DNA of 42,968 nt. Source: a virus. Numbering within the stretch: the stretch's first letter is position 1; each line of letters begins with the position of its first letter. Position numbers and translations under genes: made by a program. The notes beneath the pieces were generated by a model. That model saw nothing but the letters and a program-made list of their open reading frames with translations. It was not told the DNA's origin and searched no databases. Positions 18,674 to 27,058 of the stretch are shown piece by piece. The stretch lies in the IMG/VR virus record IMGVR_UViG_3300032516_000059, positions 1-42,968 of that record. One strand, written 5' to 3'.

Positions 18674-19135
18674 TTATGCCTGTCCTACGACTACGCTATT
18701 GGTGCCTATCACTATCCAGCCTACACTGGTGTCAACAAATAACAGTGTCGCTGAATCTAACGCCGCATCAAAGTACAAGGTCGTGAATCCTGTCTTGGTC
18801 GCTGGTGTAAGCGTAAAGGTTCCTGATCCGCTTACCGCCGTTATGAATATAGTCAGGATTTGACCGGGCGTGCCGTTTGCCAGTGTGCCGGTGGTGAAGC
18901 CGGACGCATCGGTTATGGCTTTTCTTACCAGTGAATAGCTCGTAGGGATAGTCGTTACGCTGGTTGCTATGGATGTGGCTCCGCCAAAAGTGGTTCCAGC
19001 TGCCTGTAGGTAGCTTGGCACTACTTTCTTCAGCAGGCCGTATGTGTCTGTCTCACCCCAGTTATTCGCGTCGCAATAGCCTAAGGATACTATCGCCAGC
19101 ATTATAACCAAGGTCAGTAGGAATGTTCTTCTCAC
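18674..19135 (-). CDS. Signal-peptide protein with virion decoration-like domain
   Basis: A 153-residue protein that starts with a clear Sec signal (MRRTF, hydrophobic core LLTLVIMLAIVSL, likely cleavage near CDA-NNW). The C-terminal ~85 residues (GTPGQILTIFITAV, TTLYFDAALDSATLLFVD, GWIVIGTN) match the beta-domain often seen in phage head- or tail-associated structural proteins. Its place directly after the cement gene also suggests a capsid link, yet the signal peptide directs export from the cytoplasm. Strong AGGAGG-type ribosome site upstream. Function unknown; the clash between domain and signal is discussed as a finding. Confidence 0.65.
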   Translation of the reverse strand: MRRTFLLTLVIMLAIVSLGYCDANNWGETDTYGLLKKVVPSYLQAAGTTFGGATSIATSVTTIPTSYSLVRKAITDASGFTTGTLANGTPGQILTIFITAVSGSGTFTLTPATKTGFTTLYFDAALDSATLLFVDTSVGWIVIGTNSVVVGQA

Positions 19136-19154
19136 TTATCCTCCTTTAGGATTA

Positions 19155-19173
19155 GGCGGGCTCATCGCCCGCC
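19155..19173 (-). other. GC-rich hairpin between cement and signal-peptide genes
   Basis: GGCGGGC at 19155-19161 and GCCCGCC at 19167-19173 form a seven-base GC-only stem with a five-base loop, in the 51-base gap between two late genes. No U-tract follows, so an RNA-stability or processing role is more likely than termination. Confidence 0.5.
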
Positions 19174-19186
19174 ATTATCCTCTTGG

Positions 19187-19612
19187 TTATTTTATCAGGT
19201 CCATAGTCTTGGCAACATCCAAGACGATGTGCGCGTCCATTGCGCCTGAATCCATTGCTGCGCTGAAAGTATAATACACTCTCAGGTACCTATAGGCTCC
19301 CGAGGGTATGACGGCGTCAAGAAGAACAACGCCTACTGCCCCTGCGGCCGTGGCCGCTCCTGCCGCGATGGTGATCGTCGGTCCGGAGATCAAGGTCTTC
19401 AGGACCGTCGCAAACCCGGAGTCTGTGTCCGTCTCCAGCTTCGCTATGATCGTTCCGCCGCCTGCGTCTACATAGGCGGTTGCGATCCTTACTCTGATCC
19501 GTGCCCCGGGCGATATGGCATCACCTGCGGCGAGTGTGTCGATGAAGCTGGTCGATGCGCCGGTGTTCAGTATCGCTTGAGCTTCGCTTAGTGCTAAATA
19601 TTTGTCAAGCAT
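19187..19612 (-). CDS. Capsid cement protein, Bbp16-like
   Basis: A 141-residue protein that starts MLDKYLALSEAQAIL, continues with a short Asp/Gly turn (TSFIDTLAAGDAI) and then a beta-sandwich pattern (RIRVRIATAYVDAGGGTIIAKLETDTDSGF in part; YRYLRVYYTFSAAM). This is the layout of the Bbp16 family, the jelly-roll cement protein of Bordetella phage BPP-1. It lies immediately after the major capsid gene, as in BPP-1-like phages. It presumably sits on the outside of the capsid at the threefold axes. Confidence 0.75.
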   Translation of the reverse strand: MLDKYLALSEAQAILNTGASTSFIDTLAAGDAISPGARIRVRIATAYVDAGGGTIIAKLETDTDSGFATVLKTLISGPTITIAAGAATAAGAVGVVLLDAVIPSGAYRYLRVYYTFSAAMDSGAMDAHIVLDVAKTMDLIK

Positions 19613-19647
19613 GTTATTTTCTCCTTCTTCGGTTGCGTTGCTTTGGG

Positions 19648-20667
19648 TTATGCTATTACTGCTTCAAGGTTATGAATCTGGTCAATACGGCGAATCGGTA
19701 TATCCTGGAATGCGAGGGTCGGCCTCTTTAACCCGGAGATTGGGCTCAGCCAATCCTTCAGGGTTATGTAGGTATTCGACTTATTGAACAGCTTGACTCT
19801 GATCATAGCGCGAACCCTGTTATTGCAGTAGAACACTGGGCGCACGGTGCCGTTCGACGGTAGTTTGTCTATGGCGATGGACATCTGCTTCAGGAGATTG
19901 GTGGAGGTATCTGCTACGTCTCCTGCTGTTTCAAGGGCTGATATATCGATGTTGCAGATACGTACTACGTATCTCCAGTCCTTTACTGCGATACCGGCTT
20001 TCCACTGGAAGTGGGTCCTGTACGCCTGGAAGGGCTTGCCGTCGCTGTCATTGACGGTCTGCTCTCCGAGGTCTTGTACGTCTAAGCCGGCTTTGGAGCC
20101 CTTGGGGAATATCCCGGCTATGGTCGATGGTGACCATCCTACGAGCCACATCGAGGTGTTATCTGATCCTGCCCCGGCCGCTGAGATCACGTTCCCTGCG
20201 GTTGTGGTACCGGTCGTGGCATAGTACCTGGGAGCTAACCCGACGAATTCCTCCGGGTCTACTGAGGTATCGCCGTAGATCAAGGTCTTGGCGAATTCCT
20301 GGTTCATCGCCTCGATGTGCGCGATGTCTTCGGTGTACCTAAACTCAGCCGTGTTGCCGTTGAGTTTAGCCAGATCCTTGTCTATGGTGGAATAGGCTTC
20401 CATCATACCGCAGACTTCGGTGACCTGGTTGCTCTGGGATTTGGTCGAGGTAACGCCCTGGTTTAGAAGCCTCCAGGTCGGAGTAGGCAGCGATGCACGC
20501 ACGGTCACCTTGTGTCCTGTGGGCAGGTTGCCTTCGATAAAGGTGATGTCATCGAGTATCTCGTTATACTCGTTGAGTGTTTCTACTACTGCGGCAATCT
20601 TGCCGTCTGGGTCTACCCTGCGCGCCCAATCTAAGAGCGTCAGTCTGTCAGATGATAATACAGGCAT
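19648..20667 (-). CDS. Major capsid protein (BPP-1-like, HK97 fold)
   Basis: A 339-residue protein with a short N-terminal region and no visible cleaved pro-domain. Typical segments are VVETLNEYNEILDDITFIEGN, SLPTPTWRLLNQGV, the E-loop-like SMIDKDLAKL region (here STIDKDLAKLNG), EFVGLAPRY and WLVGWSPSTIAGIFPKG. These are characteristic of the major capsid proteins of BPP-1-like podoviruses. It sits between a scaffold-like gene and the cement gene. An AGGAG ribosome site precedes the ATG at 20667. Confidence 0.85.
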   Translation of the reverse strand: MPVLSSDRLTLLDWARRVDPDGKIAAVVETLNEYNEILDDITFIEGNLPTGHKVTVRASLPTPTWRLLNQGVTSTKSQSNQVTEVCGMMEAYSTIDKDLAKLNGNTAEFRYTEDIAHIEAMNQEFAKTLIYGDTSVDPEEFVGLAPRYYATTGTTTAGNVISAAGAGSDNTSMWLVGWSPSTIAGIFPKGSKAGLDVQDLGEQTVNDSDGKPFQAYRTHFQWKAGIAVKDWRYVVRICNIDISALETAGDVADTSTNLLKQMSIAIDKLPSNGTVRPVFYCNNRVRAMIRVKLFNKSNTYITLKDWLSPISGLKRPTLAFQDIPIRRIDQIHNLEAVIA

Positions 20668-20690
20668 GTGTTTTCTCCTTTTTGGTTATG

Positions 20691-21449
20691 CTACGTTCTC
20701 CCTTGGTTAGGATATAAAATGTCCGCCTTGGGTTTTTCTCCTGCCGGTGTTGCCGGTGTTCCTGTCACTAACTTATCCTCCGATATCATCTTGCCGAGGT
20801 TGATCAGGTCTGTGATAAAAGCCTTATTGTTGGAGAGCCCTGATGCGTCAAGCAGTTCCCTGGTTTCCGCAGAGAGGCACTTGTCTCTTATCTTGGCGAC
20901 GAATACAAGCTCTTCCTGGTATTTGGGACCAAGGGCTTTTACGGTTTCGTCGTAGTCCTTCTTCTGCATCTCCTTGAAAGCGGCAGCCTGGTTGTTCAGT
21001 TCCATGTTGCGTATCTCGATGAATTTGTCCACCAGCTTCTGCGCATTCCCTTGGGATAGCCCTACCTCTTTGAAGATAGGGGTCACCAGGTCAAGGGCGG
21101 CCTGGTTCAGGGTGACGCCTTCGGGTGCCTTGAATTCATACTTCTCGGGCACCTGCTTTGACTTGGCGTCAGCATCAGCTTTCACTTTTGCGTCCGCCTG
21201 CTCCTTTACCACTATGGCTTTCTTGGCCAGATCCTCCGCGGACAGTTGGTCCTCGGGTGTTTCAAGCAGGCGCTTATCTTCTGTTTCTTTGACCTGCTGC
21301 GCTGCTTTAGCGGCATCATCAAGGACGTTTGGTTCCCCTGGTGCTGGCGCGGCCTTGCCTGCTTCTGCAAGCAGGTTCGGGTCTGTCGGTTTTACTGCTG
21401 CTGCCCCTGGGATTGGAGTTGCAGGGGGTGTTACGATTGGTTCAGGCAT
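20691..21449 (-). CDS. Capsid scaffolding protein
   Basis: A 252-residue acidic/lysine-rich protein. The first ~55 residues are Pro/Ala-rich and disordered, followed by a long charged helix (EDLAKKAIVVKEQADAKVKAD), a middle domain (ALDLVTPIFKEVGLSQGNAQKLVD) and a C-terminal region with KALGPKYQEELVFVAKI. Similar proteins precede the capsid gene in BPP-1-like and related podoviruses and act as internal scaffold. Position directly upstream of the capsid gene fits. Confidence 0.75.
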   Translation of the reverse strand: MPEPIVTPPATPIPGAAAVKPTDPNLLAEAGKAAPAPGEPNVLDDAAKAAQQVKETEDKRLLETPEDQLSAEDLAKKAIVVKEQADAKVKADADAKSKQVPEKYEFKAPEGVTLNQAALDLVTPIFKEVGLSQGNAQKLVDKFIEIRNMELNNQAAAFKEMQKKDYDETVKALGPKYQEELVFVAKIRDKCLSAETRELLDASGLSNNKAFITDLINLGKMISEDKLVTGTPATPAGEKPKADILYPNQGRT

Positions 21450-21450
21450 C

Positions 21451-21783
21451 TTAATCCTCCTTGGCTTGGTTCTTAGAGTTTAAGGCGCTTAGGTACTCAT
21501 TCTGCATCTTGGCGAAAGCGGTTATGTCAGCCTCGTTTATTTCTATCAGCAGGCTGAGCCCGACATTCCTTTGCCCTTCGCTAAAAGCAGTCTGGTTGGA
21601 GTTAAGGCTGAAGGAGTTATGAAATATCCCGCAGCGCCCTAACTGCCTCCAAAAATACCTGCGCCCCTCTGGCGTTTTTAATATCTTACGTAGGTCATCT
21701 ATATCCTTCAGCCGTTCACGTTTCTGCTCGGCGGTTATTTTTTTAAGCTGGGCCTCTGATTCAAATACGTTCTCGTCTGGCAT
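21451..21783 (-). CDS. Bbp19-like small head-module protein
   Basis: A 110-residue protein with the signature DLRKILKTPEGRRYFWRQLG, then CGIFHNSF, then EGQRNVGLSLLIEI, which matches the Bbp19 family of phage proteins encoded between portal and scaffold in BPP-1-like phages. Its role is not established. The stop lies just ahead of the scaffold start, and the start overlaps the stop of the preceding gene by one base. Confidence 0.75.
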   Translation of the reverse strand: MPDENVFESEAQLKKITAEQKRERLKDIDDLRKILKTPEGRRYFWRQLGRCGIFHNSFSLNSNQTAFSEGQRNVGLSLLIEINEADITAFAKMQNEYLSALNSKNQAKED

Positions 21784-21992
21784 TATTTTCTCGTCCTCGT
21801 TGTGTTCTGCTCGATGCAGATCGCCGGGCGCTCTATCGTTCCCAGCCCATGGCTGGTTATCAGCACGCTCTCGGATGATAGAAAAGTCTTCTTGTATATC
21901 CTGCAGCGCTTATGCTGGGCGAGGGTGTTGAGTTCCTCCAGCTCTTCACAGCTGTCGCAGTATCCCGGGTTTCTTAGTATCAGTTCTGCCAT
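21783..21992 (-). CDS. Small Cys-containing protein, unknown
   Basis: A 69-residue protein with CDSC near residue 12 and two further Cys residues (KRC, AIC), which could bind a metal. Nothing else is recognisable. It sits tightly between portal and Bbp19-like genes (two-base gap and one-base overlap), so it is co-expressed with head genes. Confidence 0.5.
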   Translation of the reverse strand: MAELILRNPGYCDSCEELEELNTLAQHKRCRIYKKTFLSSESVLITSHGLGTIERPAICIEQNTTRTRK

Positions 21993-21993
21993 G

Positions 21994-23760
21994 TTATTTC
22001 TGCTGCTCGTTGATTGCGCTTGTCAGTTTATCCAGGGCGCTTCCCGCGCCTACTGGGGCCTGGCTCATGCTCTTTACTGCTCCGGCGCCTTTGTTGGCGG
22101 CCTCTGCCATGGCCAGCATGCTTTCCTGTTTCTGGGCATTGGCGAGGGCATCCGCTTTCTGCTTCCTTAGGGCGGCTATCTTTTCCAGGGAGTTGATTAT
22201 ACTTGAGGGCACGCCCATGATCTCGGCTTTCTTTCGGTTCTTCTCGTCGAAGTTGATTATATCCAGAGAGTTGGGGTTGATGCTCGCCTCCTCCATAATG
22301 CCTGCGGCCCAGGCGTCTATGGCTTGAATCTCTATCATCTTCTGCGCTTGGGCGAGGACAGAGGTGTATTGTATCTTTATCTCCATGCCCGCTATCTCCT
22401 GCGGGGGCTCGGGGAACAACCCTTTGCGTACGCAGATAGCGAAGGTGCGCTCTATCAGGGATTTGATGAATTCGTCTCCCTGCCAGAGTTCCAGGAGCGG
22501 CCCTACCTTAGAGACTCTCTCGCTTTGTTTCTCGGCTATCTCGTAGGCAGTCACCGGCTGTCCGCTCTGCTCCGCGTTTATCATCATCAGGAACAGGTCG
22601 GCAAAGAAGAATTTCTTGATGGTCTGCTTGGTTTCGTTTATCGATGCGTCCAGGGCGGCGATGTCGAGGTTTACCTGGTAGGTTTCTTTTACGCCGGCGT
22701 TGGGAAGCTGTGCCGAGAAAGTCGTTATGCCTCCTGCCAGGGTATTCACGTCTCCTACTACGGAGGCGTCCCTCTGCAGGGGCGGATTGGTCTTTTTGTC
22801 CAGGGCTATCAGCAGGTTCTTCTTTTTCTTCTGCAGTTCCTTTACTGCGCCTAAGGCTTTCCAGCCGGAACCGCCTTTGCCGTAGGCGTCTGCGTTAGTG
22901 GTTATTTCCCAGCGGGGGGCCAGGATAGGCATCTCTTCGTATCCGCCGATGCGCAGGTAGTTGTTCCCGCCGTCTCCGTCTTCCCAGTATACCGAGCGAT
23001 AGGGCATGTTTGAGTAGTCTATCATGAAGGGGATGCGGTCGTCGTTGGTCTCGATCATGTGGTTTACTTTGTGCCAGGTGTCGGGCGAGTTGCCCTGGTA
23101 CTCCGCTTGCACTGTGGGCGAGCAGTTACCGATGCCGAACATCTCTACCATCTGCCCAGTCTTCATCCAGAACCTGTGGTAGAAGCCGTTCAGCCTGCCC
23201 TGGGCATCTCGGCTTAGGTAGTATTCGCCTGCGGTAAAGTTGTAGAGCCTGATTACGGTATGGGGGTCTTCTTCTACGTAGGCGCATGCCGTGCTGAATA
23301 CCGACAGCTCTTTCCACATTGAGGTCAAGACGGGGTATGTGTTGGATTTCTGAAAGACGTCGCGCATGGTGTCGTGGCAGTCTTCAAGCCAGAGCCTGAC
23401 GTCTTCGATTTCCATCACTGCGTCATCATCCAGGTATAGCCTGAACCACGGACGGGCTGGCGATGTGAAGCCGCTCTGCATGCCTGCCGCGAAGGTGTCT
23501 GTGTCAAGTGTTGCCTCTTCGTCTACCAGCGTCTTGTGGTCTATCTTGCTCCCCTGGTTGGGGGTTACCTCGTTGAAGAAGCCTTTTGTGGGGTATATGT
23601 AGGTTGCCAGCTCCTTCCAGGTCGGCTCCCAGCTTGCTCCCTCTGCTTTGATTGCGTTGGCGCGCTTTACCAGCTTAGTCTTATCAAGCTGTGTGTTGTA
23701 GAATTTCCCCGGGGTTATAGTCTTTACCTCTGCGTCTTTATTTACGAGTGCGCTTGGCAT
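21994..23760 (-). CDS. Portal protein (podovirus head-tail connector)
   Basis: A 588-residue protein with hallmark segments of the podovirus portal family: WKELATYIYPTKGFF, a DTFAAGMQSGFTSPARPWFRL stretch, RDVFQKSNTYPVL, ARPWF and ENLDIAALDASINETKQTIKKFF-type stem helices. Near the C terminus is a Gln/Ala-rich helical barrel (~510-575). It forms the dodecameric ring through which DNA enters the capsid and where TerL docks. Size is within the usual range for this family (500-700). Confidence 0.9.
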   Translation of the reverse strand: MPSALVNKDAEVKTITPGKFYNTQLDKTKLVKRANAIKAEGASWEPTWKELATYIYPTKGFFNEVTPNQGSKIDHKTLVDEEATLDTDTFAAGMQSGFTSPARPWFRLYLDDDAVMEIEDVRLWLEDCHDTMRDVFQKSNTYPVLTSMWKELSVFSTACAYVEEDPHTVIRLYNFTAGEYYLSRDAQGRLNGFYHRFWMKTGQMVEMFGIGNCSPTVQAEYQGNSPDTWHKVNHMIETNDDRIPFMIDYSNMPYRSVYWEDGDGGNNYLRIGGYEEMPILAPRWEITTNADAYGKGGSGWKALGAVKELQKKKKNLLIALDKKTNPPLQRDASVVGDVNTLAGGITTFSAQLPNAGVKETYQVNLDIAALDASINETKQTIKKFFFADLFLMMINAEQSGQPVTAYEIAEKQSERVSKVGPLLELWQGDEFIKSLIERTFAICVRKGLFPEPPQEIAGMEIKIQYTSVLAQAQKMIEIQAIDAWAAGIMEEASINPNSLDIINFDEKNRKKAEIMGVPSSIINSLEKIAALRKQKADALANAQKQESMLAMAEAANKGAGAVKSMSQAPVGAGSALDKLTSAINEQQK

Positions 23761-23763
23761 GGT

Positions 23764-24033
23764 TTAGCTCCCTAAGGTTACCTTCTTATCTCCGCTTCCC
23801 AGGTTAGGCATTAGGTCTATGCCTGTGCCTGCTACGCCTCTGGGTGAGGTCTTGACGGTTGACATATAGCCCGCCCTTATAGCTGCCAGCTTCTTGCGCT
23901 TATCAGCTGCCGCTACGGTTGTGGGCTCTGGCGACATGGGCGTGGGAAGAGGGTCTATCTTTGGCGCTGGTTCTACTGCCGGGGCTGCCGGGGTTGCCGG
24001 TGGTTCGTATTTGGGTGATCCTCCAAAGCACAT
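23764..24033 (-). CDS. Small Pro-rich protein between terminase and portal
   Basis: An 89-residue protein starting MCFGGSPKYEPP, then a Pro/Ala-rich stretch and a Lys/Arg-rich helix (AADKRKKLAAIRAGY). Short proteins with this MCFG start and proline tract occur at the same place in many podoviruses; their role is unknown. Start is supported by an AAAGGAG ribosome site. Confidence 0.6.
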   Translation of the reverse strand: MCFGGSPKYEPPATPAAPAVEPAPKIDPLPTPMSPEPTTVAAADKRKKLAAIRAGYMSTVKTSPRGVAGTGIDLMPNLGSGDKKVTLGS

Positions 24034-24047
24034 GGAGCTCTCCTTTG

Positions 24048-25583
24048 TTAGTCTAATACGTTCTGGTTAATTTGGTCTGCTCCGACCGCCATCTCTGCTG
24101 TCTCTTGGCCGAGCTGATTTTTTTTTCTTACCGGAAAGGCAAAGGTCAGCGCCAGTGCGTCTGCGTTGCCTGGTGAGGCAAGCCCGCGCTTGCGCATGCT
24201 CTCTTTGCTTTCAAGGACGATCTGGCTCCTTAGGTTTAGGTGGCTCTCTGGGCCTGTCAGGTCGTCTATCAGTTGCTGATCCTTGGGCGTACAGCCTCCC
24301 TCTATCAGCCATTGCTTCATCAGGCCCCACATTTCTGCCCGCTTGTTAGCGAAGCCTGCCGTGTTGCTCTTGGCCCCGAAGGCTACCAGGGTCCACTTAC
24401 GGTTTAGGGTCTTGCCGAATGAATATATGCCTGTGCCGTAGCCTTGGTCTATGAATACGCCGTCAGCTTTCTCTGCGTCTTCGTGCTTGGCGAGGGCGCC
24501 GGCTATCACGCTATCGTCATCGTTCTTTTGGAATTCTGCGAGCTTCTTGCTTACCAGGCCTTGGCGGAGATATATCACTATCTTGTCTCCTCCTGTCCAG
24601 GCTGGGTCAAGCCCGATTATCTTGGATGCGTAGTAGTAGCTGTGTTCGCCTATCTTGCGCCCGGAGGCTGCCTCGGCTATGTTTGTGGGTATGAATTGCA
24701 GGTCGCTTGCCTTGGGGAATTTACCGAATATATGGACCAGAACCCAGTCGCTCTCCAGCCCTAAGTCCTCGATCCACTGCCTTACCTCTTCCTGGTTGAC
24801 GAGCTGGCTGGTGCGTATATCTATCTGCCAGGTCTGCCAGCGGTGGCGGAATTTGCCCCAGCATTCGCGGAAGCGCCCGGTGTTGCGGGTTGGGTTGCCG
24901 CTTACCAGCCATATTATCTCGGTGTCTTTGTCGGTTAGGGCGCCTTCTGCTACCTCCCATATCTTGTCCGGGATGGCCGAGGCTTCGTCAAATATCAGTA
25001 TTATGCGCTTGCCTTTGTTGTGCAGGCCTGCAAAAGCCTCTACGTTCTCTTCGCTCCAGGGCACTTGGTCCATGCGCCAGGTGCGCTCGTGCTCCTTGTC
25101 TTTGGCGTATATGGCGGTGGCTGTCAGTACGAACCACGGCTTGGCTATGCAGAGCCGGAACCACTTGGCGAGCTCGCTCCATGTCTTGGTGCGCAGCTGG
25201 GTGTCTGTGTTTGCGGTCACTACGCCTCTGGTGTCTGCGGCTGTGGTCATGCCCCATAGCATAATCCAGGCTACCAGGGCGCTCTTGCCTGGCCCGTTGC
25301 CTGCGCTTATGGCTATTCTTAGTACTATGCTTACGGCTTGGGTTGGGGTGATCCTCCCTGCCTGGAGTTGGGTGGTCAGGTATTGCAGGACCTCGGTCTG
25401 CCAGGTATCGGGGCCTGTGTATTTTTCCAGCTCACTGCCCGGTTCGTTCCAGGGGAAGGCGTATTTTACCCAGCCTAAGGGGTCGCGTTTGAATTTTAGG
25501 AGGCTGTCTAAGACGTCTTCTTGGAGCTTGTTTATTGCGGCGGGGTCTACGATGCCTTTGGGGGATTGGTTGCCTGTGGGCAT
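24048..25583 (-). CDS. terL: Terminase large subunit
   Basis: A 511-residue two-domain protein. The ATPase has a Walker A-like GNGPGKSAL at ~93 and Walker B IILIFDEAS at ~195, with a coupling-motif-like VSGNPTRNTG after it. The C-terminal RNase H-fold nuclease shows IIGLDPAW at ~320, an Asp in VFIDQGYG at ~375 and an Asp in PGNADALALTFA at ~480. It cuts and pumps DNA into the capsid through the portal. The start overlaps the stop of the small subunit by one base. Confidence 0.95.
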   Translation of the reverse strand: MPTGNQSPKGIVDPAAINKLQEDVLDSLLKFKRDPLGWVKYAFPWNEPGSELEKYTGPDTWQTEVLQYLTTQLQAGRITPTQAVSIVLRIAISAGNGPGKSALVAWIMLWGMTTAADTRGVVTANTDTQLRTKTWSELAKWFRLCIAKPWFVLTATAIYAKDKEHERTWRMDQVPWSEENVEAFAGLHNKGKRIILIFDEASAIPDKIWEVAEGALTDKDTEIIWLVSGNPTRNTGRFRECWGKFRHRWQTWQIDIRTSQLVNQEEVRQWIEDLGLESDWVLVHIFGKFPKASDLQFIPTNIAEAASGRKIGEHSYYYASKIIGLDPAWTGGDKIVIYLRQGLVSKKLAEFQKNDDDSVIAGALAKHEDAEKADGVFIDQGYGTGIYSFGKTLNRKWTLVAFGAKSNTAGFANKRAEMWGLMKQWLIEGGCTPKDQQLIDDLTGPESHLNLRSQIVLESKESMRKRGLASPGNADALALTFAFPVRKKNQLGQETAEMAVGADQINQNVLD

Positions 25584-26164
25584 TATGGTTGTCCTCCGGG
25601 CGGCGCTTCTTTCATTCTTTCCTCTGCGGCCTTGTAGCGCGCTGCCAGCTCGCTTAGCCCGGGTACTTCGTGTATGTCTACGAACATTTTGAGGTAGCGG
25701 CCGAGCAGTTCATAGGCGCGGTGGGCGTCCATTAGTTTTATTTTTTTTGTGTAGCCAATTAGTTTTCTGTCTTTGCCTTGGCCATCCCATAGCTCCTCTG
25801 TGGTTATTTCGAGGATTGCTTTCTGTATGAGCTCGGGCATGTCGTGTATATTTTTTAGGGTGTTGGTTCCTGGATCGTAGGCGTCGGCTATGTTTGCTGC
25901 GGTGTTTTTTAGTAGGCCGTCTGTTATATATTTTATTTCTAATTTTACTCTGCTGAATTCCTCGAGGAGTAATTCATTGATGCGTGCCTTGATGTAATCA
26001 TTCGTCATTAACCTTCCAGCATTCTGTCTTGCCCCGTCTTCGCTGTATCCCGCTCTGATATAAGCCTTTGTCTGGTTTCTGTCTTTAATATACTCTAAGC
26101 AGAACAGCTCTTGGTTGGGGTTTAGCTGATAGGTGGGTTCTTGATTTTCTGGTTTGGGTTCCAT
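25583..26164 (-). CDS. terS: Terminase small subunit
   Basis: A 193-residue protein with the Terminase_2-type N terminus: a helix-turn-helix LFCLEYIKDRNQTKAYIRAGY followed by ARQNAGRLMTNDYIKARI, then a central helical oligomerisation region and a short C-terminal tail for TerL contact. It recognises the packaging site. No Shine-Dalgarno precedes the ATG at 26164; instead a TTGACA box lies exactly 29 bases upstream, the same geometry as the RHH gene at 28116, so its mRNA may be leaderless. Confidence 0.9.
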   Translation of the reverse strand: MEPKPENQEPTYQLNPNQELFCLEYIKDRNQTKAYIRAGYSEDGARQNAGRLMTNDYIKARINELLLEEFSRVKLEIKYITDGLLKNTAANIADAYDPGTNTLKNIHDMPELIQKAILEITTEELWDGQGKDRKLIGYTKKIKLMDAHRAYELLGRYLKMFVDIHEVPGLSELAARYKAAEERMKEAPPGGQP

Positions 26165-26199
26165 GTTAAAGGCTTAACATAAAAAAAGCCTTTTGTCAA
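26165..26199 (-). promoter_or_regulatory. Candidate promoter/operator of terS
   Basis: TTGACA lies at 26194-26199; 17 bases on is TAAGCC (poor -10), then TTTAAC and the ATG. An inverted repeat, AAAGGCTT and AAGCCTTT around a ten-base loop, covers the spacer and -10 and could be an operator or, on the plus strand where TTTT follows, a terminator. The weak -10 suggests activation by another factor. Confidence 0.45.
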
Positions 26200-26270
26200 T
26201 AGTTTTCTTTTGTGGGGTTTGTGTGGTGGGGTAGGGTTGTTCTTTTAGTCCTTCTTTTGTTTAGGGGCTT

Positions 26271-26447
26271 TTAGGCTCTACCCCGACGGAGATTTTTATT
26301 GCTTATCCGGTAGGTTGCGCTGGTCATAAGCATCGGAAATACGCAGTGGCGGATTATGCCGTCGCTCCCTTGATGCCATCCGTAATTTTTCTTTGTGGTG
26401 TCGTAGGCCCTTTTGCATACCGTGCAGATTGGTCTTTTATCTTTCAT
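26271..26447 (-). CDS. 58-aa zinc-ribbon-like protein upstream of terS
   Basis: Translating from ATG 26447 gives MKDKRPICTVCKRAYDTTKK..., with CxxC at residues 8-11 and an RHC at ~34-35, a probable Cys3His metal site, and a basic C terminus (NKNLRRGRA). An AGGGGCAGG-type purine run precedes the start, and the ORF begins 19 bases after the preceding gene. Unknown function; position beside terminase genes suggests DNA or packaging. Between its stop and terS lie ~106 bases with the terS promoter candidate. Confidence 0.5.
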   Translation of the reverse strand: MKDKRPICTVCKRAYDTTKKNYGWHQGSDGIIRHCVFPMLMTSATYRISNKNLRRGRA

Positions 26448-26465
26448 GGTCCTGCCCCTTCTTTT

Positions 26466-26696
26466 TTAGTGATAGAGGTTTAGGGAGCGCGATATCTGTA
26501 TCTCTTTGTGGTTGAGACGTTGCTCTTCCTTTACGTATCCGGCGTGTTCCGGAGTGCCCATGGCTGCTATCAGCAGCTGGAAGTTTTCTTCATATTTTTT
26601 TTTGACGGCTGTTAGGCTTGCTTGCGTGTATTTCTTTTTCATTGAGTATTTGCTCTTGCCCTTGCTGGCTTCGGTGGTCTTTTTCTCCTTTTTCAC
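26466..26696 (-). CDS. Small lysine-rich protein, unknown
   Basis: A 76-residue, strongly basic protein (Lys-rich first 35 residues, then a helix EENFQLLIAAMGTPEH). Its start overlaps the stop of the next upstream gene by four bases. No family recognised; a nucleic-acid-binding role is possible from charge alone. Confidence 0.5.
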   Translation of the reverse strand: MKKEKKTTEASKGKSKYSMKKKYTQASLTAVKKKYEENFQLLIAAMGTPEHAGYVKEEQRLNHKEIQISRSLNLYH

Positions 26697-27058
26697 TTCT
26701 GCCTCCTTTGCTGGTCCTCAAAGAAAGCCTTGACCAGCTCTGCGGTCCTGGCGTGGTGGCTGCCTATGTGCCAGTCGGTTATCTTGAGGATCGGGGTGCC
26801 GGCTTGCCCTAAGTAGCGCGGTCCGTCCTTGTAGTTGTATATGGTGAAGGGTTCGCCTGCTATCAGTCCCTGCCACTCCACGTCTGTCTTGTGATCCTGG
26901 CTTGTTTCTTCCGTGTTTGTGTTGGGGGGGCCGAAGACTTGGCAGAGCTGGGCGTAGGTGGCGTTTAGCTCTCCCTGCTTGGAGGTGCCCCAGCGCTCTT
27001 TGCCTATGTCTTTTAGTTCTACCTCTACCCTTACTTTAAGTGTGGCTGTCTTCTTCAT
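26693..27058 (-). CDS. Small protein of a phage-common type, unknown
   Basis: A 121-residue protein with the pattern ATYAQLCQVFGPPN, VEWQGLIAGEPFTIYNYKDGP and a WHIGS near the end. This 'YxxLxxxFGxP...TIYNYKDG...WHIGG' pattern recurs in many phage small proteins whose role is unknown. The ATG at 27058 has AGGAGG ten bases upstream. It precedes a 17-bp tandem repeat. Confidence 0.55.
   Translation of the reverse strand: MKKTATLKVRVEVELKDIGKERWGTSKQGELNATYAQLCQVFGPPNTNTEETSQDHKTDVEWQGLIAGEPFTIYNYKDGPRYLGQAGTPILKITDWHIGSHHARTAELVKAFFEDQQRRQK

Noticed and set aside
26165-26199. Hairpin before terS as a minus-strand intrinsic terminator
   Set aside because: On the minus strand the stem is followed by AACATGG, the gene start, with no U-tract; a plus-strand terminator or operator is more plausible.
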